A stretch of 23,410 bases of DNA. It comes from Alphaproteobacteria bacterium (GTDB taxonomy: Bacteria > Pseudomonadota > Alphaproteobacteria > Sphingomonadales > Sphingomonadaceae). The notes beneath the pieces were generated by a model. It searched no databases and was not told the origin of the DNA. It saw nothing but the letters and a program-made list of their open reading frames with translations. Of this stretch, positions 7,217-13,912 are shown in pieces (the stretch's first letter is position 1; every line of letters begins with the position of its first letter). The position numbers and the translations under genes were made by a program. Where the stretch lies: NCBI GenBank assembly GCA_028869975.1, contig JAGWQR010000296.1, positions 1-23,410 on the forward strand, written 5' to 3'.

Positions 7217-7295
7217 GCCAATTCCACCACGCCTCAATTACATTATCTATCTTGTTGATCATGTAGGGACGTGTGGAAAGCGGGTTCAAAAGTCT

Positions 7296-8570
7296 ATGAA
7301 GCATAGATTGGGTCATGTTCTGCGCGCACGTGGTGCCGCACTGACCGGCGCCGTTTTGCTGAGTATCGTCGCCATCATTTTTGCACGGAGCAGTGCGCTG
7401 GCGTTCGATATTTTTAGCGGCATTTTCCGCGCTCATCCCCTGCTGCCGCTCATTCTAACTCCGGCGATTGTTGTTGCCGTTACCTATATAACGCTGAAAT
7501 TTGCGCCGGAAGCCAAAGGATCGGGGATTCCCCAGGTGATGGCGGCCAGCCATCGGCACAAACCGGCGGGAGGGGGTCAGCTGCTTTCGCTGCGCACGGC
7601 CGGTTTCAAAATTTCGGGGACGATTGCAATGCTGCTGGCTGGCGGCGCTGTCGGTCGCGAGGGGCCAACCGTGCAGATCAGCGCAGCGGTGCTCACGGCC
7701 GTGTACCGCTGGTTTCGCGTTCCGGTTACTTCGGGTGTGATTATTGCAGGCGGTGCCGCCGGCGTGGCCGCAGCGTTCAACACGCCGCTCGCCGGTGTGG
7801 CATTCGCGATCGAAGAGCTGGCCAGCGCCTTCGAGCAGCGCGTTGCCGTCTATGTGATGGCCACGGTCATGCTGTCCGGCCTGGTTTCACTGGGGCTGGA
7901 CGGCGATTATGTCTATTTTGGCGCAATGAGCGTTTCGCTTTCCCTCAGGTCGATGCTGATGATCGCGCCTGTCGCCGGTATTCTGGGCGGATTGGCGGGT
8001 GGCCTGTATGCCCGGACACTTGTCGCCTTTAGCTGGTCCCGCGCGCCGATTTTCAGGGCAGCGCGGCAGCATCCGCTGGTGTCCGCGCTGATCTGTGGGC
8101 TTATCATTGCCCTCACCGGGGAGGCCACGCACGGGCTGAGCTGGGGCACAGGCTATGAGACCACGCAGGCCTTGCTCAAGGGGCATACGGCATCATTACT
8201 GTTTGGGCCGGGCAAATTCATCGCCAGTCTGGCAACGGCCCTGAGCGGGGCGCCGGGGGGAATTTTTGCTCCATCCTTATCGGTCGGCGCCGGCCTTGGT
8301 CAGTTGATCGCGCAGATGTTTCCCGGCGCATCACCGGGTGCCATTGTCTTGCTTGGCATGGTTGGTTATTTTACCGGCGTGGTGCGCGCCCCTTTGACCG
8401 CCGTCATCATCATGATGGAAATGACGGCCAATCGCACCATGATTCTGACCCTTTTTGCGACCGCATTGATTGCCGACGGGGTGAGCGCGCAGATTATGCG
8501 CCCCAAATTATACCACACCCTCTCGCGGCGATTCCACCATTCTGAGGCGGACACAAACCCGGCGCGCTGA
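7296..8570 (+). CDS. clcA: CLC-family chloride/proton antiporter (ClcA-like)
   Basis: This inner-membrane CLC protein most likely exchanges chloride for protons. The 424 residues are mostly hydrophobic and carry the family's ion-path motifs in order: GSGIPQV (75-81), GGAVGREGP (116-124), FNTPLAGVAFAIEE (161-174), GGIFAPSL (321-328) and KLYHTL (404-409). Glu122 in GREGP matches the external gating glutamate (E148 in E. coli ClcA), Glu174 matches the internal proton glutamate (E203) and Tyr406 the chloride-coordinating tyrosine (Y445). Having both glutamates argues for an antiporter rather than a channel. No CBS domains follow. A longer frame opens with TTG at 7215; I prefer ATG at 7296 (MKHRLGHVLRARG), although its ribosome site is weak. 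It stands alone, with no functional partner beside it. Confidence 0.92.
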   Translation: MKHRLGHVLRARGAALTGAVLLSIVAIIFARSSALAFDIFSGIFRAHPLLPLILTPAIVVAVTYITLKFAPEAKGSGIPQVMAASHRHKPAGGGQLLSLRTAGFKISGTIAMLLAGGAVGREGPTVQISAAVLTAVYRWFRVPVTSGVIIAGGAAGVAAAFNTPLAGVAFAIEELASAFEQRVAVYVMATVMLSGLVSLGLDGDYVYFGAMSVSLSLRSMLMIAPVAGILGGLAGGLYARTLVAFSWSRAPIFRAARQHPLVSALICGLIIALTGEATHGLSWGTGYETTQALLKGHTASLLFGPGKFIASLATALSGAPGGIFAPSLSVGAGLGQLIAQMFPGASPGAIVLLGMVGYFTGVVRAPLTAVIIMMEMTANRTMILTLFATALIADGVSAQIMRPKLYHTLSRRFHHSEADTNPAR

Positions 8571-8572
8571 AT

Positions 8573-8596
8573 CGCGCCCAAAAGGGTTCGGGCGCG
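8573..8596 (+). terminator. GC-rich stem-loop just after clcA (possible terminator)
   Basis: CGCGCCC (8573-8579) and GGGCGCG (8590-8596) form a perfect 7-bp stem with a 10-base loop, starting 3 bases after the clcA stop. No T-run follows, so intrinsic termination is uncertain. The right arm overlaps the first copy of the 12-bp tandem repeat. Confidence 0.4.
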
Positions 8597-8616
8597 GGGC
8601 CATACGCGGGGCCATA
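8593..8616 (+). repeat. 12-bp perfect tandem duplication
   Basis: CGCGGGGCCATA occurs twice head to tail (8593-8604 and 8605-8616) without mismatch, just after the clcA stem-loop. It looks like a simple slippage duplication in non-coding DNA. No third copy is adjacent. Confidence 0.8.
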
Positions 8617-8880
8617 TCAAACCCGTAAATGGAAAGGGCCGTCAGGTGCATCACTTCGAAACGCCGGATGATGCGGCTGCAACTGTGATATTTTTACCGC
8701 ATTCATTCCCTAAAATGGTTTCGCAGACCATAATCCGCATTTCAGTCACAGATATTTGTTTTCTTTAAGATTGCTGCAAAGTTCAGGTTCTAGGCCCGGC
8801 ACAGCGCCTAACGGTGACGTGACACGTTACGCAGCGCTGGCGCTTGAATCAATCGATCGATGATAATTGGGAGGGATATT
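8617..8880. other. Non-coding stretch, former upstream region of the TonB-receptor relic
   Basis: I see no gene on either strand here. The middle (about 8680-8775) is AT-richer than the surroundings and holds an inverted pair CTGTGA / TCACAG and a small hairpin ATGGT-TTCGCAG-ACCAT. The end carries a strong ribosome site, GGGAGGG, 6 bases before the ATG of the receptor relic, so this was probably that gene's promoter and leader. I could not identify a convincing -35/-10 pair. Confidence 0.5.
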
Positions 8881-9167
8881 ATGACTAAAATTGGTAAGGC
8901 TCAGGGTACGCTGCAGCACTTGGCAGGCACCGTCATCGTCCTGCGGTTTCAGGTGGAACGGCACTCGATGCACTGGTAATAGCGCTTGGCTTTCAGGCGA
9001 CTCCGGAATTCGCCCAGGAGGTCTCTTCCAGCGCGCCGCCAGCCAGCGATCAGACTGAAACCATTGTCGTTACGGGTTCACGTATTGCGCGGCGCGATTA
9101 TCAGGCCGACAGCCCGATCCCGCCCCTGAGCAGCGCCGCGATTGCGGCAGCAGGCTGTTCCATTTAA
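8881..9167 (+). pseudogene. Relic of a TonB-dependent receptor gene (5' end only, frameshifted)
   Basis: The relic starts MTKIGKAQGTLQHLAGT behind a good ribosome site and soon hits a stop in that frame. Shifting the frame at about 8940 restores a reading: a hydrophobic signal-peptide end (ALDALVIALGFQATPEFAQE), a spacer rich in Ala, Ser and Pro, then ETIVVTGSRIARRDYQADSP, the TonB-box and plug start typical of outer-membrane receptors in sphingomonads. The frame ends at TAA (9165-9167) after about 75 codons. An intact receptor has 700-1000 residues, so the plug and the whole barrel are gone. At least one frameshift and a large deletion are needed. The protein cannot be a receptor; I infer decay, with no mobile element left at the break. 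Confidence 0.8.
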
Positions 9168-9304
9168 CCGAAGTAGCGAAATTAAAGCCTTCGCATCACA
9201 TCGCAATTTCAGGGTTATCATCTGGAAATATCATGAAAATCCAGTGTCCGGCTCCAACCTCAACGCTATAGTTATCAGATTCGATGCAAGCAGGACAGGA
9301 TAAA
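9168..9304. other. Intergenic region before the divL series, weak promoter candidate
   Basis: No gene is seen in this gap. TATAGT at 9267-9272 matches a -10 box in five of six bases, and GTGTCC at 9244-9249 is a poor -35 at 17-bp spacing. A CtrA box (TTAA-N7-TTAA) would be of interest before divL, but none with the right spacing is present. This is the most likely place for the promoter of the plus-strand series that starts with the small ORF or divL. Confidence 0.35.
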
Positions 9305-9418
9305 ATGGCAGACAGGAACATCAGCCGACCCGGCACACACCATGACCATTGCGAAACCGTGCAGCGGGCTTATGAGGAGCGGATGCTCCGCACGAGACAA
9401 CCAAAGCCATGCGCATAA
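9305..9418 (+). CDS. Possible 37-residue small protein leading into divL
   Basis: This short frame starts MADRNISRPGTHHDHCETV and ends RTRQPKPCA. It is hydrophilic, rich in His, Arg and Cys, and has no signal peptide or membrane segment. It has purine-rich AGGACAGGA about 5 bases before its ATG, whereas divL has no visible ribosome site of its own and starts only 7 bases after this stop. That arrangement fits translational coupling, with this frame opening the operon. I do not recognise the product. It could also be a chance frame within the divL leader; only conservation of its codons would decide. Confidence 0.4.
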   Translation: MADRNISRPGTHHDHCETVQRAYEERMLRTRQPKPCA

Positions 9419-9425
9419 TCGCAAC

Positions 9426-11777
9426 ATGACCCTGACAACGCTTCAGACTGTGTTGCTCGGGCTGATCCTGTTGTCCTGGATTACGGTGGCAGGCTGGGCG
9501 GCGTTTTCAGGATTGCAATGGCGTCAGCGGAATAAATTTGCGGTCAATCAGGCCGACCGGCTGGCGCTTCTGCTGGAATCAGCACCGGCGCTGCCGATGA
9601 TGGTCAAGGCGGATGGCCGGATAGAAGCGCCGCCGCGTCTTGCCGACTGGCTGGGGCTGACCAGCGCGCCCGCCTTTCTAACCGATCTGTCGGGGGAAGG
9701 ACGGGGGCTGGCGCGTGAGGATGCCGCCGCGCTTGGCGCCGATGTGATAACGGCGCAACGCGCTGGCCGAAGTTTCACGCGTGCTTTCCGGGTGCAGGGT
9801 TCATCACGGACAATTCTGGTGCGTGGCGCGCAGGCGGCCTCCGGGCTGGCGGCAAGCGGCGGGGTTGTGCTCTGGTTTTTTGATGCAACCGAGAGTCAGG
9901 CCGAAATAGGGCGACTGGGGCGCGCGCTGGTCGAAACCGAAGCACGGATTGATTCGCTCGCGACACTGATCGAGGCAGCGCCAATTCCGATGTGGCATCG
10001 CGGTCCGGATCTTGCGCTGCGTGTCGTCAACACTGCTTATTGGCGCGCGGTGGAGGCAAAGGACGCAGCGGATGCGGTGGCGCGCCAGCTTGAACTGGTC
10101 GAGAATACGGAAAGTTACCGCCCGATGAGTGCGGCGGCGCACGCACGCGACAGCCAATCACGCACCGAGGACCGGGTGCCTGCGACAATCGACGGCAAAC
10201 GCCGCATGATGCGGCTGGTCAATGTTCCGGTCGGCGAACTGGGTGTTTCGGGCTACGCACTCGACATCGACGAACTTGAGCAGGCACAGGTCGAATTGCG
10301 TCATTTCTCGGATTCTCAACGCAAAATGCTCGATCAGCTTTCGGCAGGGGTTGCGCAATTCGGCAAGGATCGCAAGCTGGTGTTCTGCAATCTGCCGTTC
10401 CGGCGGATATTCGCGCTCAAATCTGACTGGCTCGGCAACAGTCCCGAATTTGATCGGGTGCTGGAGCGGATGCGTGAGGCCGGACGGGTGCCCGAAGCGC
10501 GCGACTTTCCGGCATGGAAAATAGAGAAGCGTGCATGGTTTGATACAGCGTCGGGCGCGCGTGAGGAATCATGGCTTTTGCCCGGCGGCCAGCATGTCCG
10601 CGTTCTGGTGCAGCCCTCGCCGGATGGCGGCATTCTGGTTGTGTTCGAGGATCGCACCGAACATGCCCAACTGGCAAGCGCGCGCGACACCTTGCTGCGC
10701 GTACGTACGGCAACGTTTGAAAATCTGTTTGAAGCCGTTGGGGTGTTCGAGGCCGATGGCCGCCTGCACCTCTGGAATGCGCGCTTCGGGCAAATCTGGG
10801 GCTTTGATGATGCCATGCTGACCAGCCATCTTCATGTTGACAAGCTCGCTGAAATCGCTGCCGCCCGGCTGACCAGCCCGACCCGTGCTGCACTCATTCG
10901 CGATATGGTGCGTGCCGCCACGCAAGAGCGCAAAATGCGCAGCGGGCGACTTGCGCTCAAGGATGGGCGACACTTCGAATTTGCCGGCGTGCCACTGCCC
11001 GATGGCAATGCATTGTTTGCTATGCTCGACATCACCGACAGCCGCAAGGTTGAACAGATGTTGCGCGATCGGGCCGATGCACTGGAGGAGGCGGATCGCC
11101 TGAAATCGGCGTTTTATGCACGTATGGGCTATGAATTGCGCACGCCATTGACCTCAATTGCCGGTTTCGCCGAAATGCTTGAGAAAGGCTATGCTGGTGT
11201 GCTTGAGCCGCTGGCGCAGGATTATGTCGGGGCAATCGGCACAGCTGTCGAGCGTCTGGGTGGGTTGATCGATGATGTCCTCGACCACACTCAGGGCACA
11301 GTGGCATCCGAATCCAACCCGGCGCTGGAGCGAACCGAATTTGCTGCATTCATGCGGGAAATTGCGCGCGACTACGCACAGCAGCGCAGCACAGGCAATG
11401 TTGATTTTGAGCAGGAGATAAAATCTGATTCCGGCGTGCTGCAGCTGGATAAGGCACGCCTGCACAGCGCGGTTTTTGCGATGCTTGATGTCGCATTCTC
11501 GCAAACCCCAGCGCAGGGCCGCGTTCTGCTCCATGTGAGCGGTGATGCAAAGCATGTGCGGGTTATCGTTTCGGATAATGGCCAGGGTTTCGATACGGAC
11601 GCTCTGCACAGTCTTATGACGCAGGAATCTTTGCGCACGCTTGGGGGGCGCCAGCCGGGCGGGGCCGGCGCACTGGTGCAGGTGCGCGCGATAATTGAAG
11701 CGCATGGCGGCACCCTTACCCTTGCTTCCGAAATTGGCGTGGGCACGATGATAACCGCTGAATTGCCGCGCAAATGA
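9426..11777 (+). CDS. divL: DivL-type atypical sensor kinase with Tyr in place of the phospho-acceptor His
   Basis: In Caulobacter, DivL senses the state of DivK and switches the kinase CckA, and so CtrA, in the cell-cycle network. This 783-residue protein has one N-terminal membrane segment (about 8-28), PAS-like regions (about 45-155, 175-285, 300-412 and 425-540), a DHp region and an ATPase-like domain. The H-box reads MGYELRTPLTSIAGFAEML: Tyr569 (TAT at 11130-11132) replaces the phosphorylated histidine, the hallmark of DivL. The N-box asparagine is not evident (MLDVAF), the G1 box SDNGQGF (716-722) is kept, and the G2 box is degenerate (GGAGAL). The ATG at 9426 starts MTLTTLQTV directly before the membrane segment; the longer frame from 9342 adds an unlikely tail. 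It overlaps tsaE as ATGA. Function in CtrA control is inferred from the family. Confidence 0.9.
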   Translation: MTLTTLQTVLLGLILLSWITVAGWAAFSGLQWRQRNKFAVNQADRLALLLESAPALPMMVKADGRIEAPPRLADWLGLTSAPAFLTDLSGEGRGLAREDAAALGADVITAQRAGRSFTRAFRVQGSSRTILVRGAQAASGLAASGGVVLWFFDATESQAEIGRLGRALVETEARIDSLATLIEAAPIPMWHRGPDLALRVVNTAYWRAVEAKDAADAVARQLELVENTESYRPMSAAAHARDSQSRTEDRVPATIDGKRRMMRLVNVPVGELGVSGYALDIDELEQAQVELRHFSDSQRKMLDQLSAGVAQFGKDRKLVFCNLPFRRIFALKSDWLGNSPEFDRVLERMREAGRVPEARDFPAWKIEKRAWFDTASGAREESWLLPGGQHVRVLVQPSPDGGILVVFEDRTEHAQLASARDTLLRVRTATFENLFEAVGVFEADGRLHLWNARFGQIWGFDDAMLTSHLHVDKLAEIAAARLTSPTRAALIRDMVRAATQERKMRSGRLALKDGRHFEFAGVPLPDGNALFAMLDITDSRKVEQMLRDRADALEEADRLKSAFYARMGYELRTPLTSIAGFAEMLEKGYAGVLEPLAQDYVGAIGTAVERLGGLIDDVLDHTQGTVASESNPALERTEFAAFMREIARDYAQQRSTGNVDFEQEIKSDSGVLQLDKARLHSAVFAMLDVAFSQTPAQGRVLLHVSGDAKHVRVIVSDNGQGFDTDALHSLMTQESLRTLGGRQPGGAGALVQVRAIIEAHGGTLTLASEIGVGTMITAELPRK

Positions 11778-12220
11778 TACTGGGTTCTGCGGCAGAAACC
11801 GAATCATGCGGCGCTGCTTGCGCAAAGCTGCTTCGTGCGGGGGACATCATTACGCTTTCGGGGGCGCTTGGCGCTGGCAAAACCACGTTTGCACGCGGGC
11901 TATTGCGCGGCCTCGGCTACGCGGGGGAGGTCGTCAGCCCGAGCTTTGCACTGGTCGTTCCCTATGATCCCCCAGAGGTCGGCCTGCCGGTGCTGCATGT
12001 CGATCTATACCGGCTTGGGCATAGTGAAGATTTGACCGAACTGGGGCTGGATGATGGACTGGCGCAAGGTGCGCTCATCATCGAATGGCCCGAACGTCTT
12101 CGGGATGGTTGCTATCCGGAGGCGCTCGCAGTGCAGTTTGAAATGATTGACGGACAACAGCGCCGCCTGACCGCGTCCTCACCACCGACTTGGAAGAAAA
12201 GATGGCCCTATCCAGCATGA
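11774..12220 (+). CDS. tsaE: tRNA threonylcarbamoyladenosine biosynthesis ATPase TsaE
   Basis: TsaE is the ATPase of the TsaB-TsaD-TsaE complex that makes t6A at position 37 of ANN-decoding tRNAs, usually an essential cytoplasmic function. The 148 residues show the Walker A motif GALGAGKTT (30-38), SPSFALV (55-61) where the family has SPTF, HVDLYRL (75-81) and IIEWPER (102-108), all in the expected order. The length is normal for the family. Its ATG shares bases with the divL stop (ATGA) and its 3' end overlaps amgK, so it is embedded in a coupled series. TsaB and TsaD are not in the window. Confidence 0.95.
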   Translation: MILGSAAETESCGAACAKLLRAGDIITLSGALGAGKTTFARGLLRGLGYAGEVVSPSFALVVPYDPPEVGLPVLHVDLYRLGHSEDLTELGLDDGLAQGALIIEWPERLRDGCYPEALAVQFEMIDGQQRRLTASSPPTWKKRWPYPA

Positions 12221-13203
12221 CCCCCCCCAAATACGCCGAAGCATTTCTTCATCAGGCCGGATGGCAGGATGCCACAATCCTGCCGCTTGCCGGTGATGCC
12301 TCGTTCAGGCGCTATTTCAGGGTGCGGCGGGGGGCGGATAAGGCAGTGCTGATGGATGCGCCGCCGCCGCATGAAGACCCGCGTCCGTTCATCGCTATTG
12401 CGCAGGGTCTGGCTGCACAGGGGTTCCGCACGCCGCGCATTCTGACGCACGATCTGGCGCTAGGGCTGGTGCTGCTTGAGGATTTCGGTGATGTGCGGAT
12501 GCGCGAGCGGCTTGATGCGGATCCGGATCGGGAAGCGGACATCTACCGCGCGGTGGTGGATCTGCTGGTTGAACTCGGGCGCCACCCCGCGCTTGCGCTT
12601 GCGCCCTATGATCTGGCGGCATATCAGCGGGAAACTGCGCTGTTTATCGACTGGTACTGCCCGGCTCTCGGCCTTGATGTTGATGCGCAGGGCTTCGTGG
12701 CAGCCTGGGAGCAGGTGTTGTACCCCGTCGTAGCGGCCCAGAATCCCCCTGTTACGGTTTTGCGCGATTATCATGCCGAGAATATCATGCTGCTCGGGGA
12801 TGCGAACATTGTCTCAACGCTCGGCCTGCTTGATTTTCAGGATGCGCTCGCCGGCCATGCCGCTTATGATCTGGTGTCGATGTTGCAGGATGCGCGCCAC
12901 GCGGTTTCTGCCGATCTTGAGCAGCAGATGCTGGCGCATTATTGCGCAGCAACCGGTGCCGGTGCGGCGTTCATTGATGCCTACCATATCCTTGGTGCGC
13001 AGCGGAATGTGAAGATACTGGGCATTTTCACGCGCCTGTGGAAGCGCGACAACAAACCGCATTACAGGGTGTTTCAGCCGCGCGTCTGGGCCTATCTGGA
13101 GCGCGATCTCGAATATCCGGTACTGGCCCCGGTCCGGGACTGGTTCGTGGCTAATGTGCCCCATGAAATGCGCGCCGCAGCGTGGAGCCGTGATGGCAAC
13201 TGA
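12202..13203 (+). CDS. amgK: N-acetylmuramate/N-acetylglucosamine kinase AmgK (phosphotransferase family)
   Basis: AmgK phosphorylates the anomeric carbon of N-acetylmuramic acid, the step before MurU in peptidoglycan recycling. The 333-residue protein has the aminoglycoside-phosphotransferase fold: GDASFRRYFRV (31-41), LLEDFGD (91-97), the catalytic loop LRDYHAENIML (187-197) with Asp189 and Asn194, and LDFQDALAGHAAYDL (210-224) with the metal-binding Asp211. The adjoining murU gene distinguishes it from antibiotic kinases. For the start, ATG at 12202 has GGAAG 5 bases upstream; ATG at 12217 overlaps the tsaE stop as ATGA but has a poor ribosome site; TTG at 12190 is less likely. The family role is established in Pseudomonas and Caulobacter; substrate here is inferred. 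Confidence 0.9.
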   Translation: MALSSMTPPKYAEAFLHQAGWQDATILPLAGDASFRRYFRVRRGADKAVLMDAPPPHEDPRPFIAIAQGLAAQGFRTPRILTHDLALGLVLLEDFGDVRMRERLDADPDREADIYRAVVDLLVELGRHPALALAPYDLAAYQRETALFIDWYCPALGLDVDAQGFVAAWEQVLYPVVAAQNPPVTVLRDYHAENIMLLGDANIVSTLGLLDFQDALAGHAAYDLVSMLQDARHAVSADLEQQMLAHYCAATGAGAAFIDAYHILGAQRNVKILGIFTRLWKRDNKPHYRVFQPRVWAYLERDLEYPVLAPVRDWFVANVPHEMRAAAWSRDGN

Positions 13204-13912
13204 AATCAACACAGCGATGGTGATGGCGGCGGGCCTCGGCAAGCGGATGCGGCCGTTGACCGCAACGCGACCAAAGCCACTCATCCGCGTGGCCGGCAAG
13301 GCGCTGATCGATCATGTGTTCGAGCATCTGCTGGCAGCGGGGGTGGAGCGCATTATTGTCAATGTCCACTATCTAGCCGACGCGGTGGAAGCGCATCTGG
13401 CGCGCTATGCTCACCGGGTGGAGCTGATTTTTTCGGATGAGCGGGTGACGCTGCTCGAAACCGGTGGCGGCATGATGCACGCAAGATCATGGCTGGGGGA
13501 TGCACCCTTTTTTTGTGTCAATGCAGACAATTTCTGGATTGATGGCGCGGTACCATCGCTTGATATGTTGCGCGCGCGCTGGGATCTGGAAGCGATGGAT
13601 GCGCTGTTGCTGCTCGTGCCACTGGCGCACGCGCAGTGCCATGGCGGGCGCGGCGATTTTCATATGGATGCGCTTGGCCGGATTGCGCGGCGCAAGCATG
13701 GGCGTGTCGCGCCCTTTGTGATGTCCGGGGTGCAGATTCTCAACCCGGCGATTTTGGCCGATCCGCCCGGCGCGATATTTTCGACCAATATATTCTGGGA
13801 TCGCGCCATTGCCCGGCAGCGGTGCTACGGCATAGCGCATTCCGGCTTGTGGTTCGATGTCGGCACACCGCAAGCCCTTCCCGTCGTGGAAGCCGCGCTG
13901 GCTGATGGCTAG
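13193..13912 (+). CDS. murU: N-acetylmuramate alpha-1-phosphate uridylyltransferase MurU
   Basis: MurU transfers UMP from UTP to MurNAc-1-phosphate to form UDP-MurNAc, returning recycled wall sugar to peptidoglycan synthesis and bypassing MurA and MurB (hence lower fosfomycin sensitivity in bacteria with this route). The 239 residues show the nucleotidyltransferase signature GLGKRMRPLTATRPKPL (14-30), ETGGG (89-93), and VNADNFW (109-115) with the metal-binding Asp112. A frame opening at 13154 is longer, but ATG at 13193 with GGAG 6 bases before it starts MATEINTAMVMAAGLG and fits the family. It overlaps the end of amgK by 11 bases and the start of addB by 8. Sequence alone cannot exclude another sugar-1-phosphate; the amgK partner makes MurNAc-1-P the best reading. 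Confidence 0.92.
   Translation: MATEINTAMVMAAGLGKRMRPLTATRPKPLIRVAGKALIDHVFEHLLAAGVERIIVNVHYLADAVEAHLARYAHRVELIFSDERVTLLETGGGMMHARSWLGDAPFFCVNADNFWIDGAVPSLDMLRARWDLEAMDALLLLVPLAHAQCHGGRGDFHMDALGRIARRKHGRVAPFVMSGVQILNPAILADPPGAIFSTNIFWDRAIARQRCYGIAHSGLWFDVGTPQALPVVEAALADG

Noticed and set aside
7160..7247. Possible intact tRNA-Leu on the minus strand
   Set aside because: Only the 5' part fits. No T-arm consensus, no 7-base-loop anticodon arm and no matching acceptor end were found, so it is not a working tRNA.
9168..9304. CtrA binding site before divL
   Set aside because: TTAA occurs near 9164-9197, but the copies are 14 bases apart rather than the 7 required.
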